Source: Variovorax paradoxus (GTDB lineage Bacteria; Pseudomonadota; Gammaproteobacteria; Burkholderiales; Burkholderiaceae_C). From it: a stretch of 64,000 bases of DNA. The stretch is from positions 1 to 64,000 of the forward strand of contig NZ_JXQQ01000069.1 of the NCBI RefSeq assembly GCF_000834655.1. Reading direction: 5' to 3'. The translations under genes were made by a program, and so were the position numbers. Of the stretch, positions 1 through 10,483 are shown piece after piece. The first letter of the stretch is position 1; every line of letters starts with the position of its first letter. The notes beneath the pieces were generated by a model. It was not told the DNA's origin, made no database searches, and saw only the letters and a program-made list of their open reading frames with translations.

Positions 1-689
1 CTCTCGGTGGTCGCGACATTGGCTTCTGCGCTGGCGAGGTCGCCTTCGAGCCCGCGGCCGGTCCGCACCTGCGCCTGGGTCACGCGCAGGCTGCTGCGCA
101 GGCTCTCGAGCGTGCGGCGCGTGACGGCCAGGCGCTGCTCGGCGCCGCGCATCTCGTAGTAGTTGCGGGCCAGTTCGGCCACGGCCACGATGCGCACCTG
201 TTCGAGGTCGGCCGCGCTGGCTTCGGTGCGCGCGGTGGCGGCCTCGTCCAGGCGCTTGAGGCGGCCGAAGAGATCGATTTCCCACGACGCATCGAAGCCG
301 GCACGGCTGCTTTGCGCCAGCGTGCGCGCATCGGCGGGCGTGCCGTTGCCCTGGGCGATGCTGCGCGTCTTGCTCGCACCCATCGTGACGACGGGCAGGC
401 GATCCAGCTCGGCCTCGGTCTGCGAGGCGCGGGCTTCCAGCAGCCGCGCCTGTGCGATGCGGATGTCGTGGTTGCCGGCGAGCGCGCGTTCGACGAGTGC
501 ATCGAGCTGCGGATCGTCGAGCTGGCGCCACCAGTCGCGCTGCACCGCGTCGTTGGCGAACAGCGAGCGCTCGGGCGCCGAGATGGCGACGGGTGCCTCC
601 TTGGGTGCGATGTAGGTTGGTCCGACCGCGCAGCCCGCCAGCACCAGCGCGCCGAGCAAGAAGGGTGCGGTGTCTAAAAGTCTTGTCAT
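1..689 (-). CDS. RND efflux outer-membrane lipoprotein, NodT/OprM family (3' part outside window)
   Basis: Outer-membrane channel of the tripartite efflux pump encoded just upstream. Reading from 689 the protein opens with a lipoprotein signal whose lipobox is LAGC (Cys at about residue 20), followed by the usual APVAISAPERSLFANDAVQRD-like entry and the WWRQLDDPQLDALVERAL segment typical of OprM/NodT outer-membrane factors, then long helical coiled-coil sequence. The frame is open to the window edge, so the C-terminal half is missing. The pump gene's stop codon lies at 692-694, so the genes almost touch; an in-frame ATG at 695 is an alternative start. Family assignment is firm; substrate cannot be read from sequence. 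Confidence 0.9.
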   Translation of the reverse strand, partial: MTRLLDTAPFLLGALVLAGCAVGPTYIAPKEAPVAISAPERSLFANDAVQRDWWRQLDDPQLDALVERALAGNHDIRIAQARLLEARASQTEAELDRLPVVTMGASKTRSIAQGNGTPADARTLAQSSRAGFDASWEIDLFGRLKRLDEAATARTEASAADLEQVRIVAVAELARNYYEMRGAEQRLAVTRRTLESLRSSLRVTQAQVRTGRGLEGDLASAEANVATTE

Positions 690-691
690 GG

Positions 692-3600
692 TCATGCTCC
701 TTCGACCAGTGCGTCGAGTTCGGCGGTGCGCTGGGAGCGCCCCACCGTGCGGTGGTCGCGCGCGAGCAGCGTGTACATCGTGGGCAGCACGAACAGCGTG
801 AAGAGCGTGCCCACCAGCATGCCGACCACGATCACCAGGCCGATGCTGAAGCGGCTGTTGGCGCCCGCGCCGCTCGCGAACAGCAACGGCACCAGCCCCA
901 CCACCATGGCTGCGGTCGTCATCAGGATCGGGCGCAGCCGGATGCGCGCGGCCTGCTCGATGGCGGGGCGGCGTTCGAGGTTGTCTCGCGCCTGGATCTC
1001 GTTGGCGAACTCCACCATCAGGATGCCGTGCTTGCTGATGAGCCCGATGAGCGTCACCAGCCCGATCTGCGTGTAGATGTTGATGGTCGCGAAGCCCAGC
1101 GCCAGCGGCACCAGGGCGCCGCAGATCGACATCGGCACGCTGATCAGGATGATCAGCGGATCGCGCAGGCTCTCGTACTGCGCGGCCAGCACCAGATAGA
1201 TCACGACGATCGCGAACACGAAGGCCATCACCAGCGCCGAACCCTCCTGCGTGAACTGGCGCGCGTCCGATTGCCAGTCGTAGCTGAAGCCCGCGGGCAG
1301 CTTCCTGGCCTCTTCGCTCAGGAATGCCACCGCATCGCCCATGGTCACGCCCGGCATCGGAATCGCCTGGAAGGTCGCGGCATTGAGCTGGTTGAACTGC
1401 GTGAGCTTGTTGGGCCCGACGCTGGTCGAGAGCGTCACCAGGTTCGCGAGCGGCACGGGCTGACCGCTCGCGCTCTTCACGAAGTAGCGCGCAAGGGCCT
1501 CGGCCGACAGCCGCTGGTCGCGCGGCGACTGCGGGATCACGTCGTACGAGCGGCCGTCCATGCCGAAGCGGTTGACGTAGTTCTCGCCCACCAGCACCGC
1601 GAGCGTGTCGCCGATGGCCTTCATCGTCACGCCCATGCTGTTGGCCTTGGCGCGGTCCACGCGAACCTCGGTGACCGGGTTGTTGAACTCCAGGTCGCTG
1701 TCGACCACGGCGAACTTGCCGCTCTCGCGCGCGGCCGTCTTGAGGGCTTCCATCGCCTCGAACACCGCGCGGTGGTCGCCCGCGCTGCGGATCACCATCT
1801 GCACCGGCAGCCCGCCGGTCGAGCCCGGGAGCGACGGCAGCTGGAACGCGAAGATGTTGCTGCCCTCCACGTCGCCCATGCTGCCCTGCACCTCGCCCTG
1901 AATCTGGTCGGCGTTGCGCTTGCGGTCCTTCCAGTCCGACAGCTGCACGCCGCCGATGCTGTTCGACACGCCATCGGAGCCGTTGATGAGCCAGCGGCCG
2001 GTGTTCTCGGGAAGCGCGGCGAACACCTCGTCCCACTTCTGCCCGAACTTCTCGACGTAGTCGATGTTCGCGTGCTGCGGCGACTTGATGGCGGTGAGCA
2101 CCATCGCCTGGTCTTCGCCCGGTGCGAGCTCGCGCTGCGACGCGTTGTAGAGAAAGGGCAGGCTTACCAGCACCGCGGCTGCGAAGAGGCCCGTGACCCA
2201 GCGGTGGTGCAGCGACACGTCGAGCAGCCGGCCATACGCTGACGCGAGCTTGTGGAAGAACGATTCCGCGTAGCGCGCCATGCGGCTGCCTGTGGCGTCC
2301 TGCGGCAGGAGGAACGAGCTCATCACCGGCGACAGCGTGAGCGCGATCACGCCCGAGACCACCACCGCGCCCGCGAGCGTGAAGGCGAACTCCTTGAAGA
2401 GCGAGCCGGTGAGTCCGCCCATCAAGCCAATGGGCGCGTACACCGCGGCCAGCGTGAGCGTCATCGCGATCACCGGGCCCGCCACTTCGCGTGCGCCGAT
2501 CAGCGCGGCCTGCACGCGCGACTTGCCCTCCTCGATGTGGCGGTGCACGTTCTCCACCACCACGATCGCATCGTCCACCACCAGGCCGATGGCCAGCACC
2601 ATCGCCAGCAGCGTGAGCAGGTTGATGCTGAAGCCGAAGAGCAGCATCAGCGCGGCGGCGCCCAGCATCGAGAGCGGAATCGTCACCACCGGAATCAGCA
2701 CCGCGCGCAGCGAGCCCAGGCAGAGAAAGATCACCAGCACCACGATCGCGACGGCCTCGAGCAGCGTCTTCTGCACCTCGTCGATCGAGGCCTCGATGAA
2801 GCGCGCGAGCTCGAAGGGCAACTGCACCTCCACGCCCGGCGGCATGTTCTGCTTGATGCCGGGCAGGAGATCGCGGATGCGTTTCACGATCACCAGCGGG
2901 TTGCCGTTGGGCGCGGCCTGCAGGCCCAGGTAGATGGCCTTGTCGCCGTCCATCGTCGCGCTGCTGTCGGCGCTGGCTGCGCCCAGCTCGACGGTGGCCA
3001 CGTCGCCCAGCCGCACGATGGCATCGCCCTCGCGCTTGACGACCATGTCGCGGAACTCGGCCACGTTCACCAGGTCGGTGTTCACGCGGATGTTCGACAC
3101 CACGAAGAGGCCCTTCACCTGGCCGGGCGCGGCCTGCACGTTGTTCTGCCGCAAGGCGTCGGCCAGTTCGCCGGCGGAGATGCCCCGCGCGGCCATGCGG
3201 TTGGCGTCCAGCCACACGCGCATCGCGAGCGTCTGCCCGCCCGACACCTCGACGCCCGAGACGCCGGGGATCGATGCGAACTGCGGCTGCACCACGCGCG
3301 AGAGGTAGTCGGTGAGCGCCGGGATCGGCATCGTCTTGCTCGAGAAGCCGACATACGCCACCGCGGTGGCCTCCCCCGACGACTTGAGGATGACCGGATC
3401 GAAGGCCTCGGCCGGCAGCCGGTACTTGACCTGGCTCACCTGCGCCATCGCCTGCGTGAGCGCCTGGTTGGCGTCTGCGTTGAGCTTCATGCGCACGCTG
3501 ATCACGCTGCGCCCGAGCGTGGAAGACGACGAGAGGTAGTCCACGTTCTCGATGGTCGCCACGGCCTGCGCGATCGGCTGCGTGACGAAGCCCTGCATCA

Positions 3601-3772
3601 GCTCGGGCGAGGCGCCCGGGTACTGCGTGGTGATGGTGAGCGTGGTGCTCTCTGTGAGCGGGTACTGGCGCACCGGCAGGTCGCCCAGGGCCCGGGCGCC
3701 CAGCAGCAGGATCAGCGTGCTCACCACCAGCGCCAGCACGGGGCGGCGCACGAAGAGGTCGGTGAACTTCAT
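692..3772 (-). CDS. RND multidrug efflux pump permease, HAE1 (AcrB/MexF-like) family
   Basis: Inner-membrane proton-driven drug exporter of 1026 residues, the normal length for the HAE1 family. It starts MKFTDLFVRRPVLALVVSTL, the standard first transmembrane helix, has two large periplasmic loops and a second helix block, and carries the paired proton-relay aspartates in TM4 (AIGLVVDDAIVVVENV). The ATG overlaps the stop of the membrane fusion gene (ATGA at 3769-3772), showing translational coupling. Together with the fusion protein upstream and the outer-membrane factor downstream it forms a complete tripartite pump. Drug specificity is not predictable; family call is secure. Confidence 0.95.
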   Translation of the reverse strand: MKFTDLFVRRPVLALVVSTLILLLGARALGDLPVRQYPLTESTTLTITTQYPGASPELMQGFVTQPIAQAVATIENVDYLSSSSTLGRSVISVRMKLNADANQALTQAMAQVSQVKYRLPAEAFDPVILKSSGEATAVAYVGFSSKTMPIPALTDYLSRVVQPQFASIPGVSGVEVSGGQTLAMRVWLDANRMAARGISAGELADALRQNNVQAAPGQVKGLFVVSNIRVNTDLVNVAEFRDMVVKREGDAIVRLGDVATVELGAASADSSATMDGDKAIYLGLQAAPNGNPLVIVKRIRDLLPGIKQNMPPGVEVQLPFELARFIEASIDEVQKTLLEAVAIVVLVIFLCLGSLRAVLIPVVTIPLSMLGAAALMLLFGFSINLLTLLAMVLAIGLVVDDAIVVVENVHRHIEEGKSRVQAALIGAREVAGPVIAMTLTLAAVYAPIGLMGGLTGSLFKEFAFTLAGAVVVSGVIALTLSPVMSSFLLPQDATGSRMARYAESFFHKLASAYGRLLDVSLHHRWVTGLFAAAVLVSLPFLYNASQRELAPGEDQAMVLTAIKSPQHANIDYVEKFGQKWDEVFAALPENTGRWLINGSDGVSNSIGGVQLSDWKDRKRNADQIQGEVQGSMGDVEGSNIFAFQLPSLPGSTGGLPVQMVIRSAGDHRAVFEAMEALKTAARESGKFAVVDSDLEFNNPVTEVRVDRAKANSMGVTMKAIGDTLAVLVGENYVNRFGMDGRSYDVIPQSPRDQRLSAEALARYFVKSASGQPVPLANLVTLSTSVGPNKLTQFNQLNAATFQAIPMPGVTMGDAVAFLSEEARKLPAGFSYDWQSDARQFTQEGSALVMAFVFAIVVIYLVLAAQYESLRDPLIILISVPMSICGALVPLALGFATINIYTQIGLVTLIGLISKHGILMVEFANEIQARDNLERRPAIEQAARIRLRPILMTTAAMVVGLVPLLFASGAGANSRFSIGLVIVVGMLVGTLFTLFVLPTMYTLLARDHRTVGRSQRTAELDALVEGA

Positions 3773-4872
3773 GGCTTGCGCTCCGCGAGGGCGAGCGTGT
3801 CCTTCTCGGCCGGCGCGACGGCGGCACCGGTGTACAGGCGCAGCTGGCCCGAGGTGACGACCTTCTCGCCGGCCTTCAGGCCCTCTTCGATGATGACCAG
3901 GCCATCCTGCCGGTCGCCCGCCTTCACGAACACCTGGTGCGCAGTGAAGCCGTCGCCTTTTTCAGCGGGGCGCACGACGAAGACCGAGTCGCCGTGCGTG
4001 CTGTAGGTGATGGCGGTTTCCGGCACGGCGATCGCATCGGTGCGCGAAGGCAGTGCGACCTTGCCGTTGACGTACATGCCGGGCGTGAGCGCGCCATCGG
4101 CGTTGTCCACGGTGGCTTGCAGCCGCACCGTGCGGGTGTCGCTGCCGATCTGCGGCTCGATCGCACTCAACCTGCCCTGGAACACGCGGCCCGGGTACGC
4201 ATCGACCGCGAGCGACACCGCCTGGTTGCGCCTGAGCGCCGGCAGCGCGGTCTCGGGCAGTGTGAGGTTCGCGAACAGCGTGCGGCCGTCGGTGAGCGAC
4301 ACCAGCGTGTCGCCGGCCCGCACGAACTGGCCGAGGTTGACCTTGCGGATGCCCAGCACGCCGTCGAACGGCGCCTTGATGCGCTTCTGCTCGACCAGCG
4401 CCTGCACCCGCCGCAGTTCGCCACTGGCCTGGTCGAAGCCGGCTTGCGCCTGCTCCATCTGCTCCTGCGTGGCGGCCTGCTGGGGCAGCAGGCGGCGCGT
4501 GCGGTCGAGCAGGGCCTTGGCGTTCGCGCGCTGGGCGGTCAGGCGTTCCAGGTCGCCTTGCTCGGGCGCGTCGTTGAGTTGAACGAGCAACTGCCCGGCG
4601 CGCACTTCGGCGCCGGGCGTGAAGAGGATCTTCGCAACGCGCCCCTCCACTTCGGCCGGTACCTCGACCTGCCGGTTGGCCTCCAGCGTGCCGATGCCGC
4701 CGAGGAAGCGCGCCATCTCCGTCGGCCGCGCGGCCGCCACTGCCACCTTGGCCGGCGGCATGCCCCCGCCCTGGGCATGCGCCGGTCTCAGCTTCACCAG
4801 CCCGTACCAGGCCGCTCCCACCACCAGCACCGCGAGGCCGGCGACCAGCCAGGCCCTTGATCGTGAATTCAT
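3769..4872 (-). CDS. RND efflux membrane fusion protein (periplasmic adaptor)
   Basis: Periplasmic adaptor of 367 residues linking the pump to the outer-membrane channel. The chosen ATG at 4872 gives MNSRSRAWLVAGLAVLVVG, a clean N-terminal membrane anchor; a longer frame to 4950 adds an arginine-rich stretch without anchor features and is rejected. Visible domains: lipoyl-like half (RVAKILFTPGAEVRAGQLLVQ), an alpha-hairpin (about residues 95-140), the second lipoyl half (RIKAPFDGVLGIRKVNLGQF), beta-barrel and membrane-proximal domain. It is the first gene of the efflux operon. No TetR- or LysR-type regulator lies beside it, but a palindrome sits 17 nt upstream. Confidence 0.93.
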   Translation of the reverse strand: MNSRSRAWLVAGLAVLVVGAAWYGLVKLRPAHAQGGGMPPAKVAVAAARPTEMARFLGGIGTLEANRQVEVPAEVEGRVAKILFTPGAEVRAGQLLVQLNDAPEQGDLERLTAQRANAKALLDRTRRLLPQQAATQEQMEQAQAGFDQASGELRRVQALVEQKRIKAPFDGVLGIRKVNLGQFVRAGDTLVSLTDGRTLFANLTLPETALPALRRNQAVSLAVDAYPGRVFQGRLSAIEPQIGSDTRTVRLQATVDNADGALTPGMYVNGKVALPSRTDAIAVPETAITYSTHGDSVFVVRPAEKGDGFTAHQVFVKAGDRQDGLVIIEEGLKAGEKVVTSGQLRLYTGAAVAPAEKDTLALAERKP

Positions 4873-4888
4873 GATCGATCCGTTATTT

Positions 4889-4908
4889 ATCAAAGTAAGT
4901 GCTTTGAT
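4889..4908. promoter_or_regulatory. Candidate operator palindrome upstream of RND operon
   Basis: ATCAAAG (4889-4895) and CTTTGAT (4902-4908) form a perfect 7-bp inverted repeat separated by 6 nt, immediately upstream of the efflux operon start. Dyads like this are typical binding sites for dimeric repressors of the TetR or MarR type that control RND pumps. The assignment is positional; no cognate regulator is in the window. Confidence 0.5.
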
Positions 4909-5068
4909 TATTGAATGCCGTCGACGGCGCTGTCGAGAAAGACAGCGCAATGACCCCGATAGGGCCGGGCTATACGCAGGTTGTGCGGTCCCGACGCCTG
5001 CCCTGAAGACGGGCGGGCGGGCAGCTTTGTGACAACCGGGGCCTGGAGAAGGAGGCGCGCAAGGGGCG

Positions 5069-5121
5069 CGTTTTTACGCTTTCTTTATGCGCCCCCGCCG
5101 ACTCTCTTCCCCGTTTTTACG
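5069..5121 (+). promoter_or_regulatory. Candidate KdpE binding region upstream of kdp operon
   Basis: The 10-bp sequence CGTTTTTACG occurs twice as a direct repeat (5069-5078 and 5112-5121). The first copy continues as CTTTCTTTATGCGCCCCCGC, a T-rich block followed by a C-rich block that resembles from memory the KdpE target upstream of E. coli kdpFABC. It is about 50-100 nt before the first ORF of the operon, a suitable place for activator binding. Inferred from pattern and context, not from alignment. Confidence 0.45.
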
Positions 5122-5170
5122 GACGTCTGCCGAGACTGAAGGCCTTGTGTTTCGCTCCAGGAGCAATTGA

Positions 5171-5320
5171 ATGGACATCGTCTGGATGAGCGCCTTGCTG
5201 GCGCTATGGGTCGTGGTGGCGGCCATGGTCTTCGGGCTGAACAAGCTCGAAGGGCCGAACCCGCAGAACGCCGGCCATGCCGGCAGCACCGCCAATACCG
5301 GCGTCGGAGACGCATCGTGA
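5171..5320 (+). CDS. Small membrane protein leading the kdp operon (49 aa, unknown)
   Basis: A 49-residue ORF with an excellent ribosome site (CAGGAGCAATTGA then ATG); the same GGAGCAATTGA context precedes kdpB, supporting genuine translation. It encodes one hydrophobic segment (MDIVWMSALLALWVVVAAM) followed by a short polar, Asn/Gly/Ala-rich tail. Its stop overlaps the GTG start of kdpF by 3 nt (GTGA), so the two are translationally coupled. It has no recognised family; by position it may be an extra small subunit or stabiliser of the Kdp complex, or a leader peptide. It is not kdpF itself, which follows. Confidence 0.6.
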   Translation: MDIVWMSALLALWVVVAAMVFGLNKLEGPNPQNAGHAGSTANTGVGDAS

Positions 5321-5415
5321 TCAGCCTCCAAGTCCTCTACGGATTCGGCGCGCTCATCGCCGTGATCCTGTTCGCCTATCTCGTCTTCGCGCTGATCTGC
5401 GCCGAGGAATTCTGA
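5317..5415 (+). CDS. kdpF: KdpF, small stabilising subunit of the Kdp potassium ATPase
   Basis: A 32-residue single-span membrane peptide starting with GTG (ISLQVLYGFGALIAVILFAY then a short LICAEEF-type end). KdpF of other bacteria is about 29 residues and stabilises the KdpABC complex in the inner membrane; size, hydrophobicity and position directly before kdpA match. The start overlaps the preceding ORF's stop and the stop codon ends one nucleotide before the kdpA ATG, so all are coupled. Confidence 0.85.
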   Translation: MISLQVLYGFGALIAVILFAYLVFALICAEEF

Positions 5416-5416
5416 A

Positions 5417-7216
5417 ATGACCGCGTCTGCCTGGGGCCTCCTTGCCCTCTTCCTCGCCGCACTCGCCGTGCTGGCCTGGCCCGTCGGCAAATTCCTCGCC
5501 GCGCTGTGCAACGAGCGCGTGCCGCGCTGGATGCAGCGCATCGAGGCGCCGCTCTACAAGCTCGCGGGCACCGCCCCCGAGCGCTCGATGAACTGGCGCA
5601 CCTATGCGCTGGCGCTCCTGGCCTTCAATCTCGTGGGCGCCGTCGTCGTCTACGCGCTGCAGCGCCTGCAGGGCGTGCTGCCGCTGAACCCGGCCGGCAT
5701 GGGCGCGGTGTCGGCCGACTCGGCGTTCAACACCGCGGTGAGCTTCGTCGCCAACACCAACTGGCAGGGCTACGCCGGCGAATCGACCATGAGCTATCTC
5801 ACGCAGATGCTCGGGCTTACGGTGCAGAACTTCCTCTCGGCCGCCACCGGCATCGCCGTGGCCTTCGCGCTGGTGCGGGGCTTCGCGCGCCGCGGCGACG
5901 GCAAGGGCCTGGTCGGCAACTTCTGGGCCGACATCACGCGCGTCACGCTGTGGGTGCTGGCGCCGCTGTCGCTCGTGCTCGCGGTCTTCCTCGTGGGCCA
6001 GGGCGTGATCCAGAACTTCGATGCCTACAAGTCGGTGGACACCGTCGAGACCACCGCCTTCCAGCAGCCCAAGACCGGTGCGGACGGCCAGGCGCTCAAG
6101 GACGAGAAGGGCGCCCCGGTGATGGAAGACGCCACCACCAGGACGCAGACCCTGGCCATGGGCCCGGTCGCCTCGCAGGAGGCCATCAAGATGCTCGGCA
6201 CCAACGGCGGCGGCTTCTTCAGCGCCAACTCGGCGCACCCCTACGAGAACCCGACCGCGCTCAGCAACCTGCTGCAGATGATCGCGATCTTCCTGATCCC
6301 GGCGGCGCTGTGCTTCACCTTCGGCCACGTGGTGGGCGACATGCGCCAGGGCTGGGCCGTGCTCGCCGCGATGACCGTCATGTTCGTCGTCGCGGTGATG
6401 GTGGTCACGCCTGCCGAGCAGGCCGGCAACCCGCTGTTCGCATCGCTTGGCGTCGACCAGATGTCCAGCGCGCTGCAGGCCGGCGGCAACATGGAGGGCA
6501 AGGAAGTGCGCTTCGGCATCGACGCCTCGGCCCTCTTCGCCGCCGTGACCACGGCTGCCTCGTGCGGCGCGGTGAACGCGATGCACGACTCGCTCACCCC
6601 GCTCGGCGGCATGGTGCCCATGGTGCTCATGCAGCTTGGCGAAGTGGTGTTCGGCGGCGTCGGCAGCGGCCTCTACGGCATGCTGATCTTCGCGATGCTC
6701 GCGGTGTTCATCGCCGGCCTCATGATCGGCCGCACGCCCGAGTACCTGGGCAAGAAGATCGAGGTGCGCGAGATGAAGCTCATCTCCATCGCCATCCTGG
6801 TCACGCCGATCCTGGTGCTGGCCGGCACCGCGGTGGCGGTGATCGCGGGCGCCGGCAAGGCCGGCATCGCGAACCCCGGCGCGCACGGCTTCTCGGAAAT
6901 CCTCTACGCGCTGACCTCGGCCGCCAACAACAACGGCAGCGCCTTCGCCGGCCTCTCGGCCAACACGCCCTTCTACAACGGCCTGCTCGCGCTGGCCATG
7001 TGGCTCGGGCGCTTCGCGATGATCGTGCCGGTGCTGGCCATTGCCGGCTCGCTGGCCGCCAAGAAGCGCCTGCCCGTCACCAGCGGCACGCTGCCCACGC
7101 ACGGCCCGCTGTTCGTCTCCTTGCTGATCGGCACCGTGCTGCTGGTCGGCTTGCTCAACTACGTGCCGGCGCTCGCCCTCGGGCCGATCGTCGAACACCT
7201 GGTGCTCTGGAAATGA
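5417..7216 (+). CDS. kdpA: KdpA, potassium-binding and translocating subunit
   Basis: Channel-like subunit of the high-affinity K+ P-type ATPase, 599 residues, family length. It contains the repeated pore-loop motifs typical of KdpA, e.g. VSFVANTNWQGYAGE, MLGTNGGGFFSANSAHP and TTAASCGAVNAMHDSLTP, and SAANNNGSAFAGL near the C-terminus, which line the K+ selectivity filter. It is preceded by kdpF with GAGG ribosome site and followed after a roughly 100-bp repeat element by kdpB. Expression is expected at low K+ through KdpDE encoded downstream. Confidence 0.98.
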   Translation: MTASAWGLLALFLAALAVLAWPVGKFLAALCNERVPRWMQRIEAPLYKLAGTAPERSMNWRTYALALLAFNLVGAVVVYALQRLQGVLPLNPAGMGAVSADSAFNTAVSFVANTNWQGYAGESTMSYLTQMLGLTVQNFLSAATGIAVAFALVRGFARRGDGKGLVGNFWADITRVTLWVLAPLSLVLAVFLVGQGVIQNFDAYKSVDTVETTAFQQPKTGADGQALKDEKGAPVMEDATTRTQTLAMGPVASQEAIKMLGTNGGGFFSANSAHPYENPTALSNLLQMIAIFLIPAALCFTFGHVVGDMRQGWAVLAAMTVMFVVAVMVVTPAEQAGNPLFASLGVDQMSSALQAGGNMEGKEVRFGIDASALFAAVTTAASCGAVNAMHDSLTPLGGMVPMVLMQLGEVVFGGVGSGLYGMLIFAMLAVFIAGLMIGRTPEYLGKKIEVREMKLISIAILVTPILVLAGTAVAVIAGAGKAGIANPGAHGFSEILYALTSAANNNGSAFAGLSANTPFYNGLLALAMWLGRFAMIVPVLAIAGSLAAKKRLPVTSGTLPTHGPLFVSLLIGTVLLVGLLNYVPALALGPIVEHLVLWK

Positions 7217-7313
7217 GGCTCTCCCCCAGGCTTTGCGCACTTCGTGTCGCTACGCCAACCCCCTCTCCGGGGGCAACACCAGCGGCCCGGCAAAGCCGGT
7301 TCCGCGGTGTTCC
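7213..7313 (+). repeat. Intra-operon palindromic repeat, copy 1 (kdpA-kdpB)
   Basis: A roughly 100-bp element beginning at the upstream stop codon (ATGAGGCTCTCCCCCAGGCT), running through GCGCACTTCGTGTCGCT, a hairpin CCCCCTCTCCGGGGG (7259-7273) and a second hairpin CCGGCAAAGCCGG (7287-7299), and ending near GTGTTCC. Near-identical copies lie at 36026, 39897 and, inverted, at 57379, with a diverged one at 23202. All sit directly after a gene's stop and point in that gene's direction. It separates kdpA from kdpB inside the operon. Confidence 0.85.
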
Positions 7314-7342
7314 CGGACTCTCCCTTTTGCGGAGCAATTGAC

Positions 7343-9436
<2,094 letters not shown>

Positions 9437-9448
9437 GGAGCATTTCCC

Positions 9449-10054
9449 ATGAACAACAATGGCAACGTCATTCGTCCCGCAATCGTGCTTTTCGCACTGC
9501 TGAGCGCACTCACCGGGCTCATCTATCCGATGGCCGTCACCGGCGCCGCCAAGGCGGTGTTTCCGAAGGAGGCGGCGGGCAGCCTGATCGTGCTGGACGG
9601 CACGACGGTCGGCTCGAAACTCATCGGCCAGAACTTCAGCGACCCGAAGCACTTCTGGGGCCGCCCGTCGGCCACCGCGCCGCAGCCCTACAACGCGAGC
9701 GCCTCGGGCGGCGCGAACCAGGGCCCGCTGAACCCGGCGCTCACCGATGCGATCAAGGAGCGCGTCGAAGCCTTGCGCGCCGCGGACCCGGGCAACACCG
9801 CGCCGGTGCCGGTCGACCTCGTCACGGCTTCGGCCAGCGGCCTGGACCCGGACATCAGCCCCGCCGCCGCGCACTACCAGGCGGCCCGCGTCGCTCGCGT
9901 GCGCGGGGTGCCGGTGGAACAGATCAACGCGCTGATCGAGAAGAACACCCAGGGAGCGCTCTGGGGCCTGCTCGGTGAATCGCGCGTCAACGTTCTCGCA
10001 CTGAATCTCGCGCTCGATGCAGCAACTTCTTCGGCTTCTTCGACCGCGCGTTGA
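9449..10054 (+). CDS. kdpC: KdpC, accessory subunit of potassium ATPase
   Basis: A 201-residue protein with a single N-terminal membrane helix (PAIVLFALLSALTGLIYPMA) and a periplasmic domain containing the family motifs GQNFSDPKHFWGRPSAT, SGGANQGPLNPAL and DLVTASASGLDPDISPAAAHYQ. KdpC is the stabilising, nucleotide-affinity-enhancing subunit of the KdpFABC complex. It follows kdpB by 12 nt with AGGAG ribosome site. Slightly longer than enterobacterial KdpC, within the range of the family. Confidence 0.97.
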   Translation: MNNNGNVIRPAIVLFALLSALTGLIYPMAVTGAAKAVFPKEAAGSLIVLDGTTVGSKLIGQNFSDPKHFWGRPSATAPQPYNASASGGANQGPLNPALTDAIKERVEALRAADPGNTAPVPVDLVTASASGLDPDISPAAAHYQAARVARVRGVPVEQINALIEKNTQGALWGLLGESRVNVLALNLALDAATSSASSTAR

Positions 10055-10066
10055 GGAGAAAAAACC

Positions 10067-10483
10067 ATGGCCTATGCCGCCTATCGTGAACACCCCGGCA
10101 CCGAACTGCCTGCCCCCCGGCTTGCCACTTCGTGTGCTTCGCCATCCCCCATGGGGGAGGCCGGGCGAACGCACGCGCCCATGACCGCCACGAGCCCGTT
10201 CTACGTGCTCGACGTCACCGTATGCTGCGCCGACGCACTGCGCGTGCGCCGCAGCATCGCGGGTTGCCCCGACGCGGGCGTGGTGCGCTGCGAACCATTG
10301 CTGCACGCGCTCTCTTCGCAGGAAAGCGATGCGCCCTGCGTGCGGCTCATGATCCGCCTGCCCATCGCCAGCTACGCCGAGGTGCTGCACCGCCTGATCG
10401 AGTGCGTGCCCTCGGGCGAGATCGGCCGGCTCGTGAGCTGGCGCGAGCACCTGGCACGGTGTGGGCTGCGCGATGGTCACTGA
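10067..10483 (+). CDS. Unknown protein between kdpC and kdpD (138 aa, or 100 aa from internal ATG)
   Basis: An ORF 12 nt after kdpC with a strong ribosome site (GAGGAGAAAAAACC before ATG 10067). The first 38 codons mostly read through a shortened relative of the intergenic repeat (10112-10170), and a second in-frame ATG at 10181 would give a 100-residue protein starting MTATSPFYVLDVTVCCADAL. The body has a predicted alpha/beta flavour, cysteines in VTVCCAD and MRCEP-like surroundings, and no family I recognise. Context inside the kdp operon suggests a role connected with potassium ATPase assembly or KdpD signalling, but that is inference only. Confidence 0.6.
   Translation: MAYAAYREHPGTELPAPRLATSCASPSPMGEAGRTHAPMTATSPFYVLDVTVCCADALRVRRSIAGCPDAGVVRCEPLLHALSSQESDAPCVRLMIRLPIASYAEVLHRLIECVPSGEIGRLVSWREHLARCGLRDGH
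10112..10170 (+). repeat. Shortened, diverged relative of the intra-operon repeat
   Basis: CCCCCCGGCTTGCCACTTCG, then TGTGCTTCGCCATCCCCCATGGGGGAGG, resembles the first half of the repeat seen at 7213, including a CCCCCATGGGGG perfect hairpin, but lacks the CCGG-type second hairpin. It falls inside the 5' end of the reading frame after kdpC. Confidence 0.5.

Noticed and set aside
5354..7240. Minus-strand frame of about 628 codons opposite kdpA
   Set aside because: Shadow of KdpA; composition typical of antisense GC-rich frames.
7244..7342. N-terminal extension of kdpB up to 7244
   Set aside because: This part translates the repeat element and has no KdpB similarity; the ATG at 7343 has a strong ribosome site and gives family length.
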